DNA from: Agromyces cerinus subsp. cerinus
Lineage (GTDB): Bacteria > Actinomycetota > Actinomycetes > Actinomycetales > Microbacteriaceae
DNA length: 64,000 nucleotides
Reading direction: 5' to 3'
Assembly (NCBI RefSeq): GCF_900142065.1
Contig: NZ_FSRJ01000003.1
Coordinates: 744,001-808,000 of the forward strand
Of the stretch, positions 16,409-24,675 are shown one piece after another. A program made the translations under genes and the position numbers. The notes under the pieces were generated by a model. The model had not been told where the DNA came from. It was given only the letters and a program-made list of their open reading frames with translations, and made no database searches. The first letter of the stretch is position 1. Each line of letters starts with the position of its first letter.

Positions 16409-16442
16409 AGCGCACCCGTCAGCTCGCTCGCCAGCCGCAGCA

Positions 16443-16506
16443 TCGGAGATCTGCGCAGCTTCGGAGCATCGGGGGCCGGTGCATCCGAACGGGCGCAGAT
16501 CTCCGA
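16443..16506. repeat. Long imperfect inverted repeat downstream of the HxlR gene
   Basis: Perfect 14-bp arms (16443-16456 and 16493-16506, core GGAGATCTGCGC) with a partly self-complementary interior (TTCGGA...TCCGAA). It lies 35 bp after the HxlR stop, so it may end that transcript; the arm length and open interior resemble the other long hairpins of this window more than a compact terminator. Confidence 0.65.
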
Positions 16507-16559
16507 GCGGACGCGGAAGCAGACGCAGGAGCGGATGCGGAGACGGCGCGCGGATACGG

Positions 16560-16594
16560 CGATCGGGTGCGGCGTCACACGCCGCACCCGATCG
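16560..16594 (-). terminator. Strong terminator hairpin after the aldehyde dehydrogenase
   Basis: A perfect 16-bp stem closed by a 3-base loop (CAC), 12 bases beyond the minus-strand stop codon at 16607. It ends the PuuB-like/cupin/aldehyde dehydrogenase operon. Confidence 0.8.
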
Positions 16595-16606
16595 AGCCGA
16601 GGGCGG

Positions 16607-17983
16607 CTACTTGGCGACGAAGGAGAGACGGCGGTTGGCGAACTCGCCGATGCCGACCGGCCCCATCTCGCGCCCGAAGCCGGAGCGCTTCACGCCGCCG
16701 AAGGGCAGCTCGGCGGCCTCTGCCGCGATGGTGTTGACGTGCGTCATGCCGACCTCGAGTCGCGAGGCGACCCGGGCAGCGCGGGCTTCGTCGGTCGAGA
16801 ACACGGAGCCGCCGAGGCCGAGGTCGCAGTCGTTGGCGAGCTCGAGCGCCTCTTCGTCGCTGTACACGCGGTACACCGTCGCGACCGGGCCGAAGATCTC
16901 TTCGCGGTACGACTCGGAGTCGCGGGGCACCCCGGTCAGCACGGCGGGCGAGAAGTAGGCGCCGGGGCCGTCGGACAGCACGCCGCCGGCCTCGAGCGTG
17001 GCGCCCGCGGCGACCGCCTTCTGCACCTGGGCGTTCACGGTCTCCGCTGCGGCGCGGGACGACATCGGCACGAACTGGCCCTCGCCGAGGTCCAGCTGGT
17101 CACCGGGCACGAGTCCGTCGGCGAGACGGCGCAGCTCCGCGACGAACTCGTCGTAGATGTCGTCCATCACGATCATGCGCTTGTTCGAGTTGCACACCTG
17201 GCCGCCGTTGTAGACGCGGAAGTCCCAGGCCGCCTTCGCGACACCGGCCACGTCGTCGGCGTCGAGCACGACCATGGGGTCGATGCCGCCGAGTTCGAGC
17301 ACGCACTTCTTCAGGTGCTGGCCGGCCTGCGCGCCGATGATGGCGCCCGCCCGCTCGGAGCCAGTGAGCGAGACGCCCTGGACCCGGGGGTCGGCGATCA
17401 TCGTCGCGATCTGGTCGTGCGAGGCGAACACGTTCTGGTAGCCGCCGACCGGGATGCCGGCCTCCTCCATGATCGCCTGCACCGCGAGCGCTGAGCGCGC
17501 GCAGATGTCGGCGTGCTTCAGGACGATCGTGTTGCCGAGCACGAGGTTCGGCGCCGCGAAACGGGCGACCTGGTAGTACGGGAAGTTCCACGGCATGACG
17601 CCGAGCAGCGCGCCGACGGGGAGGTGCTCGATGGTCGCCTTGCCGGGGATCGTGCTCGGGATCTCCTGGTCGGTGATCAGGCCCGGCCCGTACACCGCGT
17701 AGTAGTCGATGATCGAGGCGGCGAAGTCGACCTCGTCGGCCGACTCGGCGAGCGACTTGCCCATCTCGAGGGCGATGAGCCGCGCGAGTTCGTCCTTGCG
17801 CTCGATGAACAGCTCTGCCACGCGCTTGACCGCCGCGGCGCGCTCCTGGACGCTGCGGTCGCGCCAGTCGCGGTAGGCGGCATCGGCCGCTGCGAGCGTC
17901 TGCTCGATCTCCGCGTCGGTGGCCACGTCGAACGTCTCGACGATCTCGCCGGTCGCGGGGTTCAGTACTCGGTACTTCGCCAT
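16607..17983 (-). CDS. NAD(P)-dependent succinate-semialdehyde dehydrogenase-like aldehyde dehydrogenase
   Basis: A 458-residue aldehyde dehydrogenase. It begins YRVLNPATGEIVETF, contains LELGGIDPMVVLDADD with the general-base glutamate and the catalytic cysteine in NGGQVCNSNKR, and ends with LPFGGVKRSGFGREMGPVGIGEF. The length and these motifs place it with the short GabD/Sad branch acting on succinate semialdehyde or gamma-(glutamyl)aminobutyraldehyde. GAGGAGGA precedes the ATG. It is the third gene of the operon PuuB-like oxidase, cupin, dehydrogenase, so oxidation of the aldehyde produced by the oxidase (PuuC-like role) is the natural reading. Confidence 0.9.
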   Translation of the reverse strand: MAKYRVLNPATGEIVETFDVATDAEIEQTLAAADAAYRDWRDRSVQERAAAVKRVAELFIERKDELARLIALEMGKSLAESADEVDFAASIIDYYAVYGPGLITDQEIPSTIPGKATIEHLPVGALLGVMPWNFPYYQVARFAAPNLVLGNTIVLKHADICARSALAVQAIMEEAGIPVGGYQNVFASHDQIATMIADPRVQGVSLTGSERAGAIIGAQAGQHLKKCVLELGGIDPMVVLDADDVAGVAKAAWDFRVYNGGQVCNSNKRMIVMDDIYDEFVAELRRLADGLVPGDQLDLGEGQFVPMSSRAAAETVNAQVQKAVAAGATLEAGGVLSDGPGAYFSPAVLTGVPRDSESYREEIFGPVATVYRVYSDEEALELANDCDLGLGGSVFSTDEARAARVASRLEVGMTHVNTIAAEAAELPFGGVKRSGFGREMGPVGIGEFANRRLSFVAK

Positions 17984-18007
17984 TCTCTGATCCTCCTCGG
18001 TTGCGCC

Positions 18008-18367
18008 TCAGCGCGAGATGAATACCTTGCGGAGCGTCTCGCGCACCGTCCAGATGGTCTTCATGCCGGCCTCGAGGCGCACGACGGCGCCCGGGGCGAG
18101 CATGATGGGGTCGGCGATCGGGTGCTCGAACTCGACCGTCGCGGCGCCCGAGAGCACGACGAAGACCTCGTCGACCTCGACGTCGCGCATTGCCCCGGGC
18201 GTCATCTCCCAGACGCCGATCTCGCCGGCCTCCGACGAGTCGAGTGCCTGATAGCCGGTGGCGGGGGCGCCCGCGACGACCTGGTCGGCCGGCACCGGCT
18301 CGTGCTCGAGCACGAGCCCCGGGGCATCCGTCAGCGCGCCGGTGATGAGGCGGAGGTCGTCGCTCAT
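18008..18367 (-). CDS. Small cupin-domain protein
   Basis: A 119-residue single cupin barrel (cupin_3 type): GEIGVWEMTPGAMRDVEVDEVFVVLSGAATVEF and PIADPIMLAPGAVVRLEAGMKTIWTVRETLRKVF. The usual metal-binding histidines are replaced (VEVDE, AGMKT), so metal binding is doubtful. Its ATG overlaps the stop of the PuuB-like oxidase by the ATGA tetranucleotide and the aldehyde dehydrogenase follows after 24 bp, so it is made together with those enzymes. Cupins of this group often accompany gamma-glutamylputrescine oxidases; the role (binding of an intermediate or sensing) is unknown. Confidence 0.88.
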   Translation of the reverse strand: MSDDLRLITGALTDAPGLVLEHEPVPADQVVAGAPATGYQALDSSEAGEIGVWEMTPGAMRDVEVDEVFVVLSGAATVEFEHPIADPIMLAPGAVVRLEAGMKTIWTVRETLRKVFISR

Positions 18368-19812
18368 GAGTCGAACCCCAATCCGAGTGCGTCGAGGGTC
18401 TTCAGCAGGAGGTTGCGCTTGCCCTGGTTGTGGTCGGCGCGGTTCAGCGACCAGCGGGTCGCGTTGATGCCCATCGACGCGGCGGGCTCGGGAGGGAAGG
18501 GCAGTGGGCGCTTGCGCACCATCTCGAGCTGCGTGCGCTCGTTGTCGCGGCCCTCGAGCAGGTCGAGCATGACCTCGGCCGCGAACCGGGTCGAGCCGAC
18601 GCCGAGGCCCGTGAAGCCGGCGGCGTAGGCGACGCGGTTGTCGCGCGCGGTGCCGAAGAACGCCGTGAACTGGGTGCTCGTGTCGATCGCGCCCGCCCAC
18701 TGGTGGCTGAACTGCAGGCCCTCGAGCTGCGGGAACGTCGTGAAGAAGTGGCTCGCGAGCTTCTGCCAGCTCTCGGGACGGTTCTCGTACTCCGAGCGCA
18801 CCTTGCGGCCGTAGTTGTAGATCGCGTCGTAGCCGCCGAAGAGGATGCGGTTGTCCTTCGACAGGCGGTAGTAGTGGAACTGGTTGGCCATGTCGCCGAT
18901 GCCCTGGCGGTCGTTCCACCCGATGTCGGCGAGCTGCTGCTGCGACAGGGGCTCGGTCATGAGCACGTAGTCGTAGACCGGCACGGTCATCAGGCGGTTG
19001 CGCTTCAGGAGCGACGGGAACACGTTCGTCGCGAGCACCGCGTGCGCGGCATCGACCCGGCCTGCGTCGGTGATGACCGAGACGGCGCCGGTCGAGCCGG
19101 GGGTGTCGATGCGCTTGACGGGGGAGTGCTCGAAGATCTCGACGCCGAGCTCCTCGGCGACGCGGGCGAGCTCGGAGACGAGTCGCGCCGGGTGCACCAT
19201 GGCGTTCGTGCGCTGCTCCCAGACTCCGGCGAGGTAGGTGGGCGAGGCCACCGACGCCTGCACGGCCTCCTGGTCGAGGAAGACGACGCCCTCTTCGCCG
19301 TGCTTGACGGCCTCGGCGTGCCAGTCGCGCAGCCACTCGACCTGGTGCTCTTCGATCGCCGGCGCGAGCATGCCCGTGCGCTCGAAGTGGAAGTCCATGC
19401 CGTACTCGGCTTCGGCGGCCTCGATCGCGTCGAGGTTCTCCATGCCGAGGCGGTGGAGCGTCGGCATCTCCTTCGGCCAGCGGGCCTGGCCGTTCTCGTC
19501 GCCGTGCGTCAGGCTCGCCTCGCAGAAGCCGCCGTTGCGTCCGGATGCCGCCCAGCCGATGCTCTTGGCCTCGACGAGCACGATGTGCGCGTCGGGGTTG
19601 CGGCGCTTGGCGAGCACTGCCGTCCAGAGGCCGGTGTAGCCGCCGCCGACGATGACGAGGTCGGCGACGCGGTCGCCGGCGAGCTTCGGGCGGCCGCCCA
19701 CGGCCCCCTCGGGCAGGTCGTCGAGCCAGAACACCGAACGGGCGGTGTTCTCGAGCGAATGGGCGATGACGGATGCCGGCGGCTGGTGTCGTTCGAAGAC
19801 GGTGGTGCCCAC
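18364..19812 (-). CDS. FAD-dependent oxidase (gamma-glutamylputrescine oxidase, PuuB-like)
   Basis: A 482-residue D-amino-acid-oxidase-fold flavoprotein. The dinucleotide-binding motif is VIVGGGYTGLW near residue 52, followed by VLVEAKSIGWAASGRNGGFCEASL, the signature of the PuuB/OrdL group, and the C-terminal FTGLGVGSTRFAAEVMLDLL. GGAG lies nine bases before the GTG start. The enzyme would oxidise a (gamma-glutamylated) diamine to an aminoaldehyde plus hydrogen peroxide and ammonia. The next two genes, a cupin (ATGA overlap) and an aldehyde dehydrogenase, would complete the step. No glutamate-putrescine ligase (PuuA) is present in the window, so the exact amine substrate remains open. Confidence 0.88.
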   Translation of the reverse strand: MGTTVFERHQPPASVIAHSLENTARSVFWLDDLPEGAVGGRPKLAGDRVADLVIVGGGYTGLWTAVLAKRRNPDAHIVLVEAKSIGWAASGRNGGFCEASLTHGDENGQARWPKEMPTLHRLGMENLDAIEAAEAEYGMDFHFERTGMLAPAIEEHQVEWLRDWHAEAVKHGEEGVVFLDQEAVQASVASPTYLAGVWEQRTNAMVHPARLVSELARVAEELGVEIFEHSPVKRIDTPGSTGAVSVITDAGRVDAAHAVLATNVFPSLLKRNRLMTVPVYDYVLMTEPLSQQQLADIGWNDRQGIGDMANQFHYYRLSKDNRILFGGYDAIYNYGRKVRSEYENRPESWQKLASHFFTTFPQLEGLQFSHQWAGAIDTSTQFTAFFGTARDNRVAYAAGFTGLGVGSTRFAAEVMLDLLEGRDNERTQLEMVRKRPLPFPPEPAASMGINATRWSLNRADHNQGKRNLLLKTLDALGLGFDS

Positions 19813-19942
19813 GGGGTATCACTCCGATGCGGTTGTGGTGCTTCCATCCTTTCGCGGCGGATGCGCGCGCGCCAGTTCGTCGTGTCTCGACATCCGCTCG
19901 CGGTCGGACATGGTGGCCGGATCGCGGTGGGTGCCGGGCGGT

Positions 19943-21427
19943 TCAGTCGGGCGCGTGCGTCTCGAGGAACTGGTAGACCTCGGTCTGGTCGACGCCGGGG
20001 AAGGTGCCCGTCGGCAGTGCGGCGAGCAGCGACGTCGGGGTGCGGGCGGCGGGCCACGAGGCATCCGCCCATCGGTCGGCGAGCCCGGTGGGCGCCTGGC
20101 AGCAGGCCGGATCGGGGCATCGCGAAACCGCACGATGCGGTGTCTCGCGCCCGCGGAACCACTTGACGTGCTCGAACGGCACGCCGACCGACACCGAGTA
20201 CTCGCCCTCCTTCGCCTTCTCGATGCGGGAGGTGCACCAGAAGGTGCCCGACGGGGTGTCGGTGTACTGGTACCACGGGCTGAAGCGGTCCTCGACGTCG
20301 AAGACGGTGCGCGCCGTCCAGTTGCGGCACATCGTCGTGCCCTCGATCGCGCCGAGCGCGTCTGAGGGGAAGCGCACGCGGTCGTTCTCGTAGGCCTTGA
20401 TGATCGTGCCCGACTCGTGCACCTTCGTGAAGTGCACGGGGATGCCGAGGCGCGCCGTCGCGAGGTTCGTGAACCGGTGCGCCGCCGTCTCGTAGGAGAC
20501 GGCGAAGGCGTCGCGGAGGTCCTCCATCGAGATGCGGCGCAGGTTCTTCGCCTCGGTGAGGAAGCGCACCGCCGCCTGCTCGGGCAGCAGGATCGCCGCG
20601 GTCAGGTAGTTCGTCTCGATGCGCTGCCGCAGGAAGTCGGCGTAGCCGCGCGGCTCCTCGTGGTCGAGCAGGTGGCTCGCGAGCGCCTGCAGGATCGGTG
20701 AGCGGGAGTCGCGCGACGGCGACTGCTGCGTCGGCAGGTAGAGGCGGCCGTTGCGCTTGTCGGTCACCGAGCGGGTCGAGTGCGGCAGGTCGCCCACGTA
20801 GTGCAGCGAGTAGCCGAGGTGGTTCGCCATGTCGGCGACGAGCTGATGCGACACCGGGCCGCCGGTGTGGCCGACGGCCTCGAGCAGCTCGGCGGCCTTC
20901 GCCTCGAGCTCGGGGTAGAAGTTGTCGCGGGCGCGCATCTCGGCGCGCAGCTGCGCGTTGGCCCGGCGCGCCTCCTCGGGCGTCGCAGCACGTTCGCGGT
21001 GGAGCCGGTCGATCTCGTTGTGCAGGCTCAGGATCGTCTGCAGGGTCTGGTCGTTCATGCCCTTCGCCACGCGGAAGGCCGGCAGCCCGAGCGCCGCGAA
21101 CACGGGCCCGCGCTGGGCGCGTTCGACGGCGATCTCGAGGGCCGCGCGCTCCGACGGGGCATCCGCCCGCAGCAGTTCGTCGACGCTCGTGCCGAGCGCG
21201 AGGGCGATCGTGCGCAGCATCGAGAGCCGCGGCTCGCGCTTGCCGTTCTCGATCGCGGAGACCTGGCTCGGCGCCCGGTCGATCGCAGCGGCGAGCTCGC
21301 CGAGGGTCATGCCGCGAGCGGTTCGACGATCGCGGATGCGGCGGCCGAGCGTGAGCGCGTCGACCTCGTCGGCGCTCGTCTCTGCGAGGTCGGGGGAGGG
21401 GTTCGCGCTGCGATCCGCGGTGATCAT
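19943..21427 (-). CDS. RamB-like XRE regulator with IrrE/ImmA-type domain
   Basis: A 494-residue protein. After a short acidic leader comes an XRE helix-turn-helix (LTLGRRIRDRRTARGMTLGELAAAIDRAPSQVSAIENGKREPRLSML), then a region with the short-chain acyl-CoA-regulator fold (IrrE-like M78 domain around PSRDSRSPILQALASHLLDHEEPRGYADF) and a C-terminal cysteine-containing domain (CRNWTARTVFDVEDRFSPWYQ, then CPDPACCQ) like DUF2083. This is the RamB/ScfR architecture; corynebacterial RamB controls glyoxylate-shunt and acetate genes. The ATG at 21427 is chosen over a start 12 codons upstream. The aceA and aceB genes lie 14 kb away in this window, which makes a RamB-like role plausible but unproved. 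Confidence 0.88.
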   Translation of the reverse strand: MITADRSANPSPDLAETSADEVDALTLGRRIRDRRTARGMTLGELAAAIDRAPSQVSAIENGKREPRLSMLRTIALALGTSVDELLRADAPSERAALEIAVERAQRGPVFAALGLPAFRVAKGMNDQTLQTILSLHNEIDRLHRERAATPEEARRANAQLRAEMRARDNFYPELEAKAAELLEAVGHTGGPVSHQLVADMANHLGYSLHYVGDLPHSTRSVTDKRNGRLYLPTQQSPSRDSRSPILQALASHLLDHEEPRGYADFLRQRIETNYLTAAILLPEQAAVRFLTEAKNLRRISMEDLRDAFAVSYETAAHRFTNLATARLGIPVHFTKVHESGTIIKAYENDRVRFPSDALGAIEGTTMCRNWTARTVFDVEDRFSPWYQYTDTPSGTFWCTSRIEKAKEGEYSVSVGVPFEHVKWFRGRETPHRAVSRCPDPACCQAPTGLADRWADASWPAARTPTSLLAALPTGTFPGVDQTEVYQFLETHAPD

Positions 21428-21468
21428 GTCTTCGATGGTGACACGCGACGACGGAAGCCACAAACGGA

Positions 21469-21485
21469 AGAACTACGAGAGTTCT
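21469..21485. promoter_or_regulatory. Candidate operator upstream of the RamB-like gene
   Basis: AGAACTACGAGAGTTCT: 6-bp inverted arms AGAACT / AGTTCT with a 5-bp spacer, about 42 bp upstream of the start at 21427. A candidate autoregulatory site; no other evidence. Confidence 0.4.
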
Positions 21486-21587
21486 GCGTTCGAACCGCGC
21501 ATCGCGACGAAACTGCGGCGAACAGCGGATGTCGCGTGGGAAATCTCGCGGTTCTGCTCGAGTGCGTCGTGTGGCCGTCGTCGCGGG

Positions 21588-22151
21588 CTAGTGGCCCGCG
21601 AGGAGCGCGTCGGTCGAGACGACCTCGGCGTAGCTGTCGCCGAGCGCCGCCATGAACGAGGCGTGCACCTGCGCGGCGGGCACGACGGTGTCGCCGAACG
21701 TCAGGTCCGGGGCGGCGCACGCGTCGTGGGCGACCGTCACGGAGTAACCGGCGTCGGCGGCCGCGCGCACGGTCGCGTCGACGCACATGCTCGACATCAT
21801 GCCGACGATCACGACGCCGTCGACGTCGGCCCCGGCCTCACGGAGACGTGCGTCGAGGTCGGTGCCGAGGAACGAGTTGGGGTGCGCCTTGACGACGACG
21901 GGCTCGCCATCGGCCGGCGCGACGAGCGGATGGATCTCGACGCCGCGTGTGCCCGGGGCGAAGAACTCGGCGTCGGGCGCATCCCACACGTGCTGCACGT
22001 GCACGACGGGCTGATCGGCCTCGCGGTGCGAGGCGAGCAGGCGCGCGGCATTGGCGGCGGCCGCGTCGGGGCCGACCAGCGGGTGCGCGCCGCCCGCGAA
22101 GTAGTCGTTCTGGATGTCGATGATGACGAGTGTCCGGGTCACGCGAGCCAC
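21588..22151 (-). CDS. Cysteine hydrolase (isochorismatase/nicotinamidase-like)
   Basis: A 187-residue alpha/beta hydrolase-like cysteine hydrolase. The catalytic aspartate lies in IIDIQNDYF, the lysine in VVVKAHPNSFLGT, and the nucleophilic cysteine in GMMSSMCVDATVRAAADAGY, the cis-peptide region typical of the family. Such enzymes hydrolyse amides, carbamates or isochorismate; the substrate cannot be assigned. Two GTG starts three codons apart (22151 and 22142) are possible, with no strong ribosome-binding site. It is divergent from a dienelactone hydrolase-like gene and upstream of, and co-directional with, the RamB-like regulator. Confidence 0.87.
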   Translation of the reverse strand: MARVTRTLVIIDIQNDYFAGGAHPLVGPDAAAANAARLLASHREADQPVVHVQHVWDAPDAEFFAPGTRGVEIHPLVAPADGEPVVVKAHPNSFLGTDLDARLREAGADVDGVVIVGMMSSMCVDATVRAAADAGYSVTVAHDACAAPDLTFGDTVVPAAQVHASFMAALGDSYAEVVSTDALLAGH

Positions 22152-22241
22152 GCTAGCCCATGGGGTGTCCCGTCGGGACCCCTGTCGCTGCCGGGCGTCG
22201 CGGTTCTAGGCTGGCCGCATCCCGAGCGAGCGGAGCACCCG

Positions 22242-23075
22242 ATGACCGATGCCGACGCGGTGCCCGAGCTCAGCCGATGGCAGCGCACGATGGTCTCCGA
22301 CGGAACCCTCGCGGTCGAGTGCCTCGAGCGGGGCGACGGCCCTGGCGTCATCCTGCTGCCCGAGATCCCCGGCATCATGCCGGGCACGATCGAGCTCGGC
22401 GACCTCCTCGTCGACCACGGGTTCACCGTGGTCATGCCGTCGCTCTTCGGTGTGCCCGGTCGTCGGCCGGGTCTCCTCGGCCAGGTCGCCGCCGTGGCCA
22501 AGCTCTGCGTCATGGCCGAGTTCCGCGCCTTCTCGCTCGACCTCAGGGGGCAGGTCACCGACTTCCTCCGGCTCGTGGCGGGCGATCTCGCGGCACGAAC
22601 CCACGGTCGCGGCGTCGGCATCGTCGGCATGTGCTTCACCGGGGGGTTCGCGATCGCGACGGCGGTGACGACCGACGAGATCCTGGTCACCGTCGTGAGC
22701 CAGCCCGCGGCTCCGTTCCCGGTGAGTCCGTCGCGGGCGCGGAGCGTCGGCGTGCCCCCAGCGGCGCTCGAACGCTACGCGGCATCTCGTGCGGACGCGA
22801 CACCCTGCGTGCTCGGTCTCCGGTTCACGCAGGACGCCCGTTCGGGCGATGCCAGGATGGTCGCCCTCGAACGCCACCTCGGGCGCGCGGCGAGGGTCGT
22901 GCGCATCCCGTCCGGCGACGACAGCGCCGACGGGACGCCGAAGGGCGCGCATTCCGTGCTGACCGGGGGTGTGCGCGAGGACCCGCCGAACCGGGCGTTC
23001 CTCGAGCGCGAGCAGATGTTCGAGTTCCTCCGCGAGCGGCTCGCACCGGCGGGGGCATCCGACGCCCGTGCCTGA
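22242..23075 (+). CDS. Dienelactone hydrolase family protein
   Basis: A 277-residue alpha/beta hydrolase of the dienelactone hydrolase family. The nucleophile elbow has cysteine in place of serine (GIVGMCFTGGFAIA), as in true dienelactone hydrolases, and the histidine lies in GTPKGAHSVLTGG with the acid in the preceding strand (LGLRFTQDARSGD). The N-terminus includes GVILLPEIPGIMPGTIELGDLL. The Glu contacting the cysteine in the classical triad environment appears as LPEIPG. GGAG lies about eight bases before the ATG. The gene is alone on the plus strand; the natural substrate is unknown, and a role in lactone or ester hydrolysis is inferred from family only. Confidence 0.88.
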   Translation: MTDADAVPELSRWQRTMVSDGTLAVECLERGDGPGVILLPEIPGIMPGTIELGDLLVDHGFTVVMPSLFGVPGRRPGLLGQVAAVAKLCVMAEFRAFSLDLRGQVTDFLRLVAGDLAARTHGRGVGIVGMCFTGGFAIATAVTTDEILVTVVSQPAAPFPVSPSRARSVGVPPAALERYAASRADATPCVLGLRFTQDARSGDARMVALERHLGRAARVVRIPSGDDSADGTPKGAHSVLTGGVREDPPNRAFLEREQMFEFLRERLAPAGASDARA

Positions 23076-23208
23076 CGGCATCGGCGGCCGATCGCGGATC
23101 GCCCGGTTCGGCGAGCCCATGGGGAGCGCTCCCCATCGCGAGGGGTTACGAGGACTGGTTGGATGTCCGGGGGTCGGATCGACCCGCATCCGAAGGGGAA
23201 CCACACAC

Positions 23209-23688
23209 ATGACGTCACCACGCCTGATCGCCGCCGGCTCGCTCGCCGTGCTCGCACTGCTCTTCACGGGTTGCGCCGCCACGGGCACCGCCGCCGACGC
23301 GGACACCAAGGGCGCATCGGCCGAGAGCGCGAAGCCCGAGCCGAAGGCCGAAGCCGGCCAGACCAAGGACGAGGCGTGCGAGATCGTCAAGACCAGCATG
23401 GAGGAGCTCACCGGGCTGACGACGGTGGACATGAGCGACGCCGCCGCCGCACTCGCCGCGTTCGAGACCGTCAAGGTCTCGCTCACCGAGGCCTCGGGCA
23501 AGATCTCGAACGAAGAGGTCTCCGTCGTCGCAACGGGCGCCGCCGACGCCGTCACGGCGTACTCCGAGCTGATCACGGCCATCACCACCGACCCGGCCAG
23601 CGTCGACATGACGAAGATCAGCGAGCAGGCCGCGACGCTGCAGAAGTCCATGACCGACCTCGTCGGCGTCTGCTCGTCGATCGGCTAG
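23209..23688 (+). CDS. Small predicted lipoprotein
   Basis: A 159-residue protein with a signal peptide (AAGSLAVLALLFTGC) and lipobox cysteine near residue 22, a charged Ala/Lys/Glu linker, and an alpha-helical domain with two cysteines (DEACEIVKTSME near residue 57 and VGVCSSIG at the C-terminus) that could form a disulfide holding the helices in a bundle. GAAGGGGA is placed ten bases before the ATG. I recognise no family. It stands alone between the hydrolase and a strong terminator, so it is probably its own transcription unit. Confidence 0.85.
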   Translation: MTSPRLIAAGSLAVLALLFTGCAATGTAADADTKGASAESAKPEPKAEAGQTKDEACEIVKTSMEELTGLTTVDMSDAAAALAAFETVKVSLTEASGKISNEEVSVVATGAADAVTAYSELITAITTDPASVDMTKISEQAATLQKSMTDLVGVCSSIG

Positions 23689-23707
23689 TCGCGCGCGAGC
23701 ACCACTG

Positions 23708-23749
23708 ACACGACAGGGGCGGGAGCTGTTGCTCCCGCCCCTGTCGTGT
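23708..23749. terminator. Very strong bidirectional terminator hairpin
   Basis: Perfect 19-bp arms (23708-23726 and 23731-23749) with a 4-base loop (TGTT), lying between the plus-strand lipoprotein stop and the minus-strand PotC-type gene stop. It serves both converging transcription units. Confidence 0.85.
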
Positions 23750-23799
23750 GTGCTGCGTGTGTACGAGCGCGGTCGCGCGTGCGCGACGACGCGGACGGC

Positions 23800-24675
23800 T
23801 CAGCCGCCGCCCATGGTGCGGGCGATGTCGGCCGCCGAGTCTCCCGAGCGTTTCAGCACGAGCGCGACGAGGCCGAGCGCGATGAGCGTGAGCACGAGCA
23901 TGATGGTCGAGACCGCTGCGATCTCGGGCCGCAGCCCGCTGCGCAGCGCGCTCAGCACGTAGACCGGCCACGGCGTCGACCCCGAGACCGAGACGAACGC
24001 CGCGATGACCGTGTTGTCGAGGCTGAACGTGAACGACAGCATGAATCCGGCGAAGACCGCCGGCATCGCGAGCGGCAGGGTGACCTTGCGGAACGTGCGG
24101 GTCGGTGTGGCATAGAGGTCGGCCGAGGCCTCCTCGAGCTGCGCCTCCTGGCCGACGAGTCGTGCTCGCACGAGGTACGAGACCACCGTGATCGAGAACA
24201 GCGAGTGGCCGATCACGAGGCGCACGATGCCGTCGTTGAAGACCGCCATGCCGAGGTCCTGCCCGAGGAAGACCATCCACGGCAGCAGGGAGACGGCGTC
24301 GACGATCTCGGGCGTGACCGAGACGAGCAGCAGCAGTCCCATGAACCACCAGACCCACTTGCCCGGATGCCGCGCCATCGCGATGCCCGCGAGGGTGCCG
24401 AGCGCCGTGGCGACGAGTGCGGCGATGAAGCCCGTCTGCACGGAGATCCAGACCGCATCCTGGATCGCGGGCTTCGCGAGCAGTGCGAGGAACGAGTCGA
24501 ACCCGAAGTGGTCCCACGAGACCAGCAGCCGCCCGACGTTGAACGACGAGACGATGATGACAGCGATGGGCGCGAACAGGAAGACCATCACCAGGATGCC
24601 CCACACGTTGAACGCGACATCCGACCACGCCTTGCGCGGCCGCCGCACCTGTCGTTGTGCTTCTCCGACGCTCAT
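23800..24675 (-). CDS. potC: Spermidine/putrescine-type ABC transporter permease (PotC)
   Basis: A 291-residue membrane protein with six hydrophobic segments and the EAA loop (EEASADLYATPTRTFRKVTLPLAMPAVFAG) of PotC-type permeases. It opens with a basic cytoplasmic leader (RQVRRPRKAW) and the segment FLFAPIAVIIVSSFN. Fourth and last gene of the operon potA-potD-potB-potC on the minus strand; its ATG overlaps the potB stop by ATGA. It forms the membrane channel together with PotB. The nearby PuuB-like amine oxidase, aldehyde dehydrogenase and aminotransferase genes support a polyamine substrate, but related transporters also carry other cations. Confidence 0.9.
   Translation of the reverse strand: MSVGEAQRQVRRPRKAWSDVAFNVWGILVMVFLFAPIAVIIVSSFNVGRLLVSWDHFGFDSFLALLAKPAIQDAVWISVQTGFIAALVATALGTLAGIAMARHPGKWVWWFMGLLLLVSVTPEIVDAVSLLPWMVFLGQDLGMAVFNDGIVRLVIGHSLFSITVVSYLVRARLVGQEAQLEEASADLYATPTRTFRKVTLPLAMPAVFAGFMLSFTFSLDNTVIAAFVSVSGSTPWPVYVLSALRSGLRPEIAAVSTIMLVLTLIALGLVALVLKRSGDSAADIARTMGGG

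Noticed and set aside
16607-19812. A complete Puu pathway for putrescine
   Set aside because: Only the oxidase, cupin and aldehyde dehydrogenase are present; no PuuA ligase or PuuD hydrolase is in the window, so the pathway name cannot be assigned.
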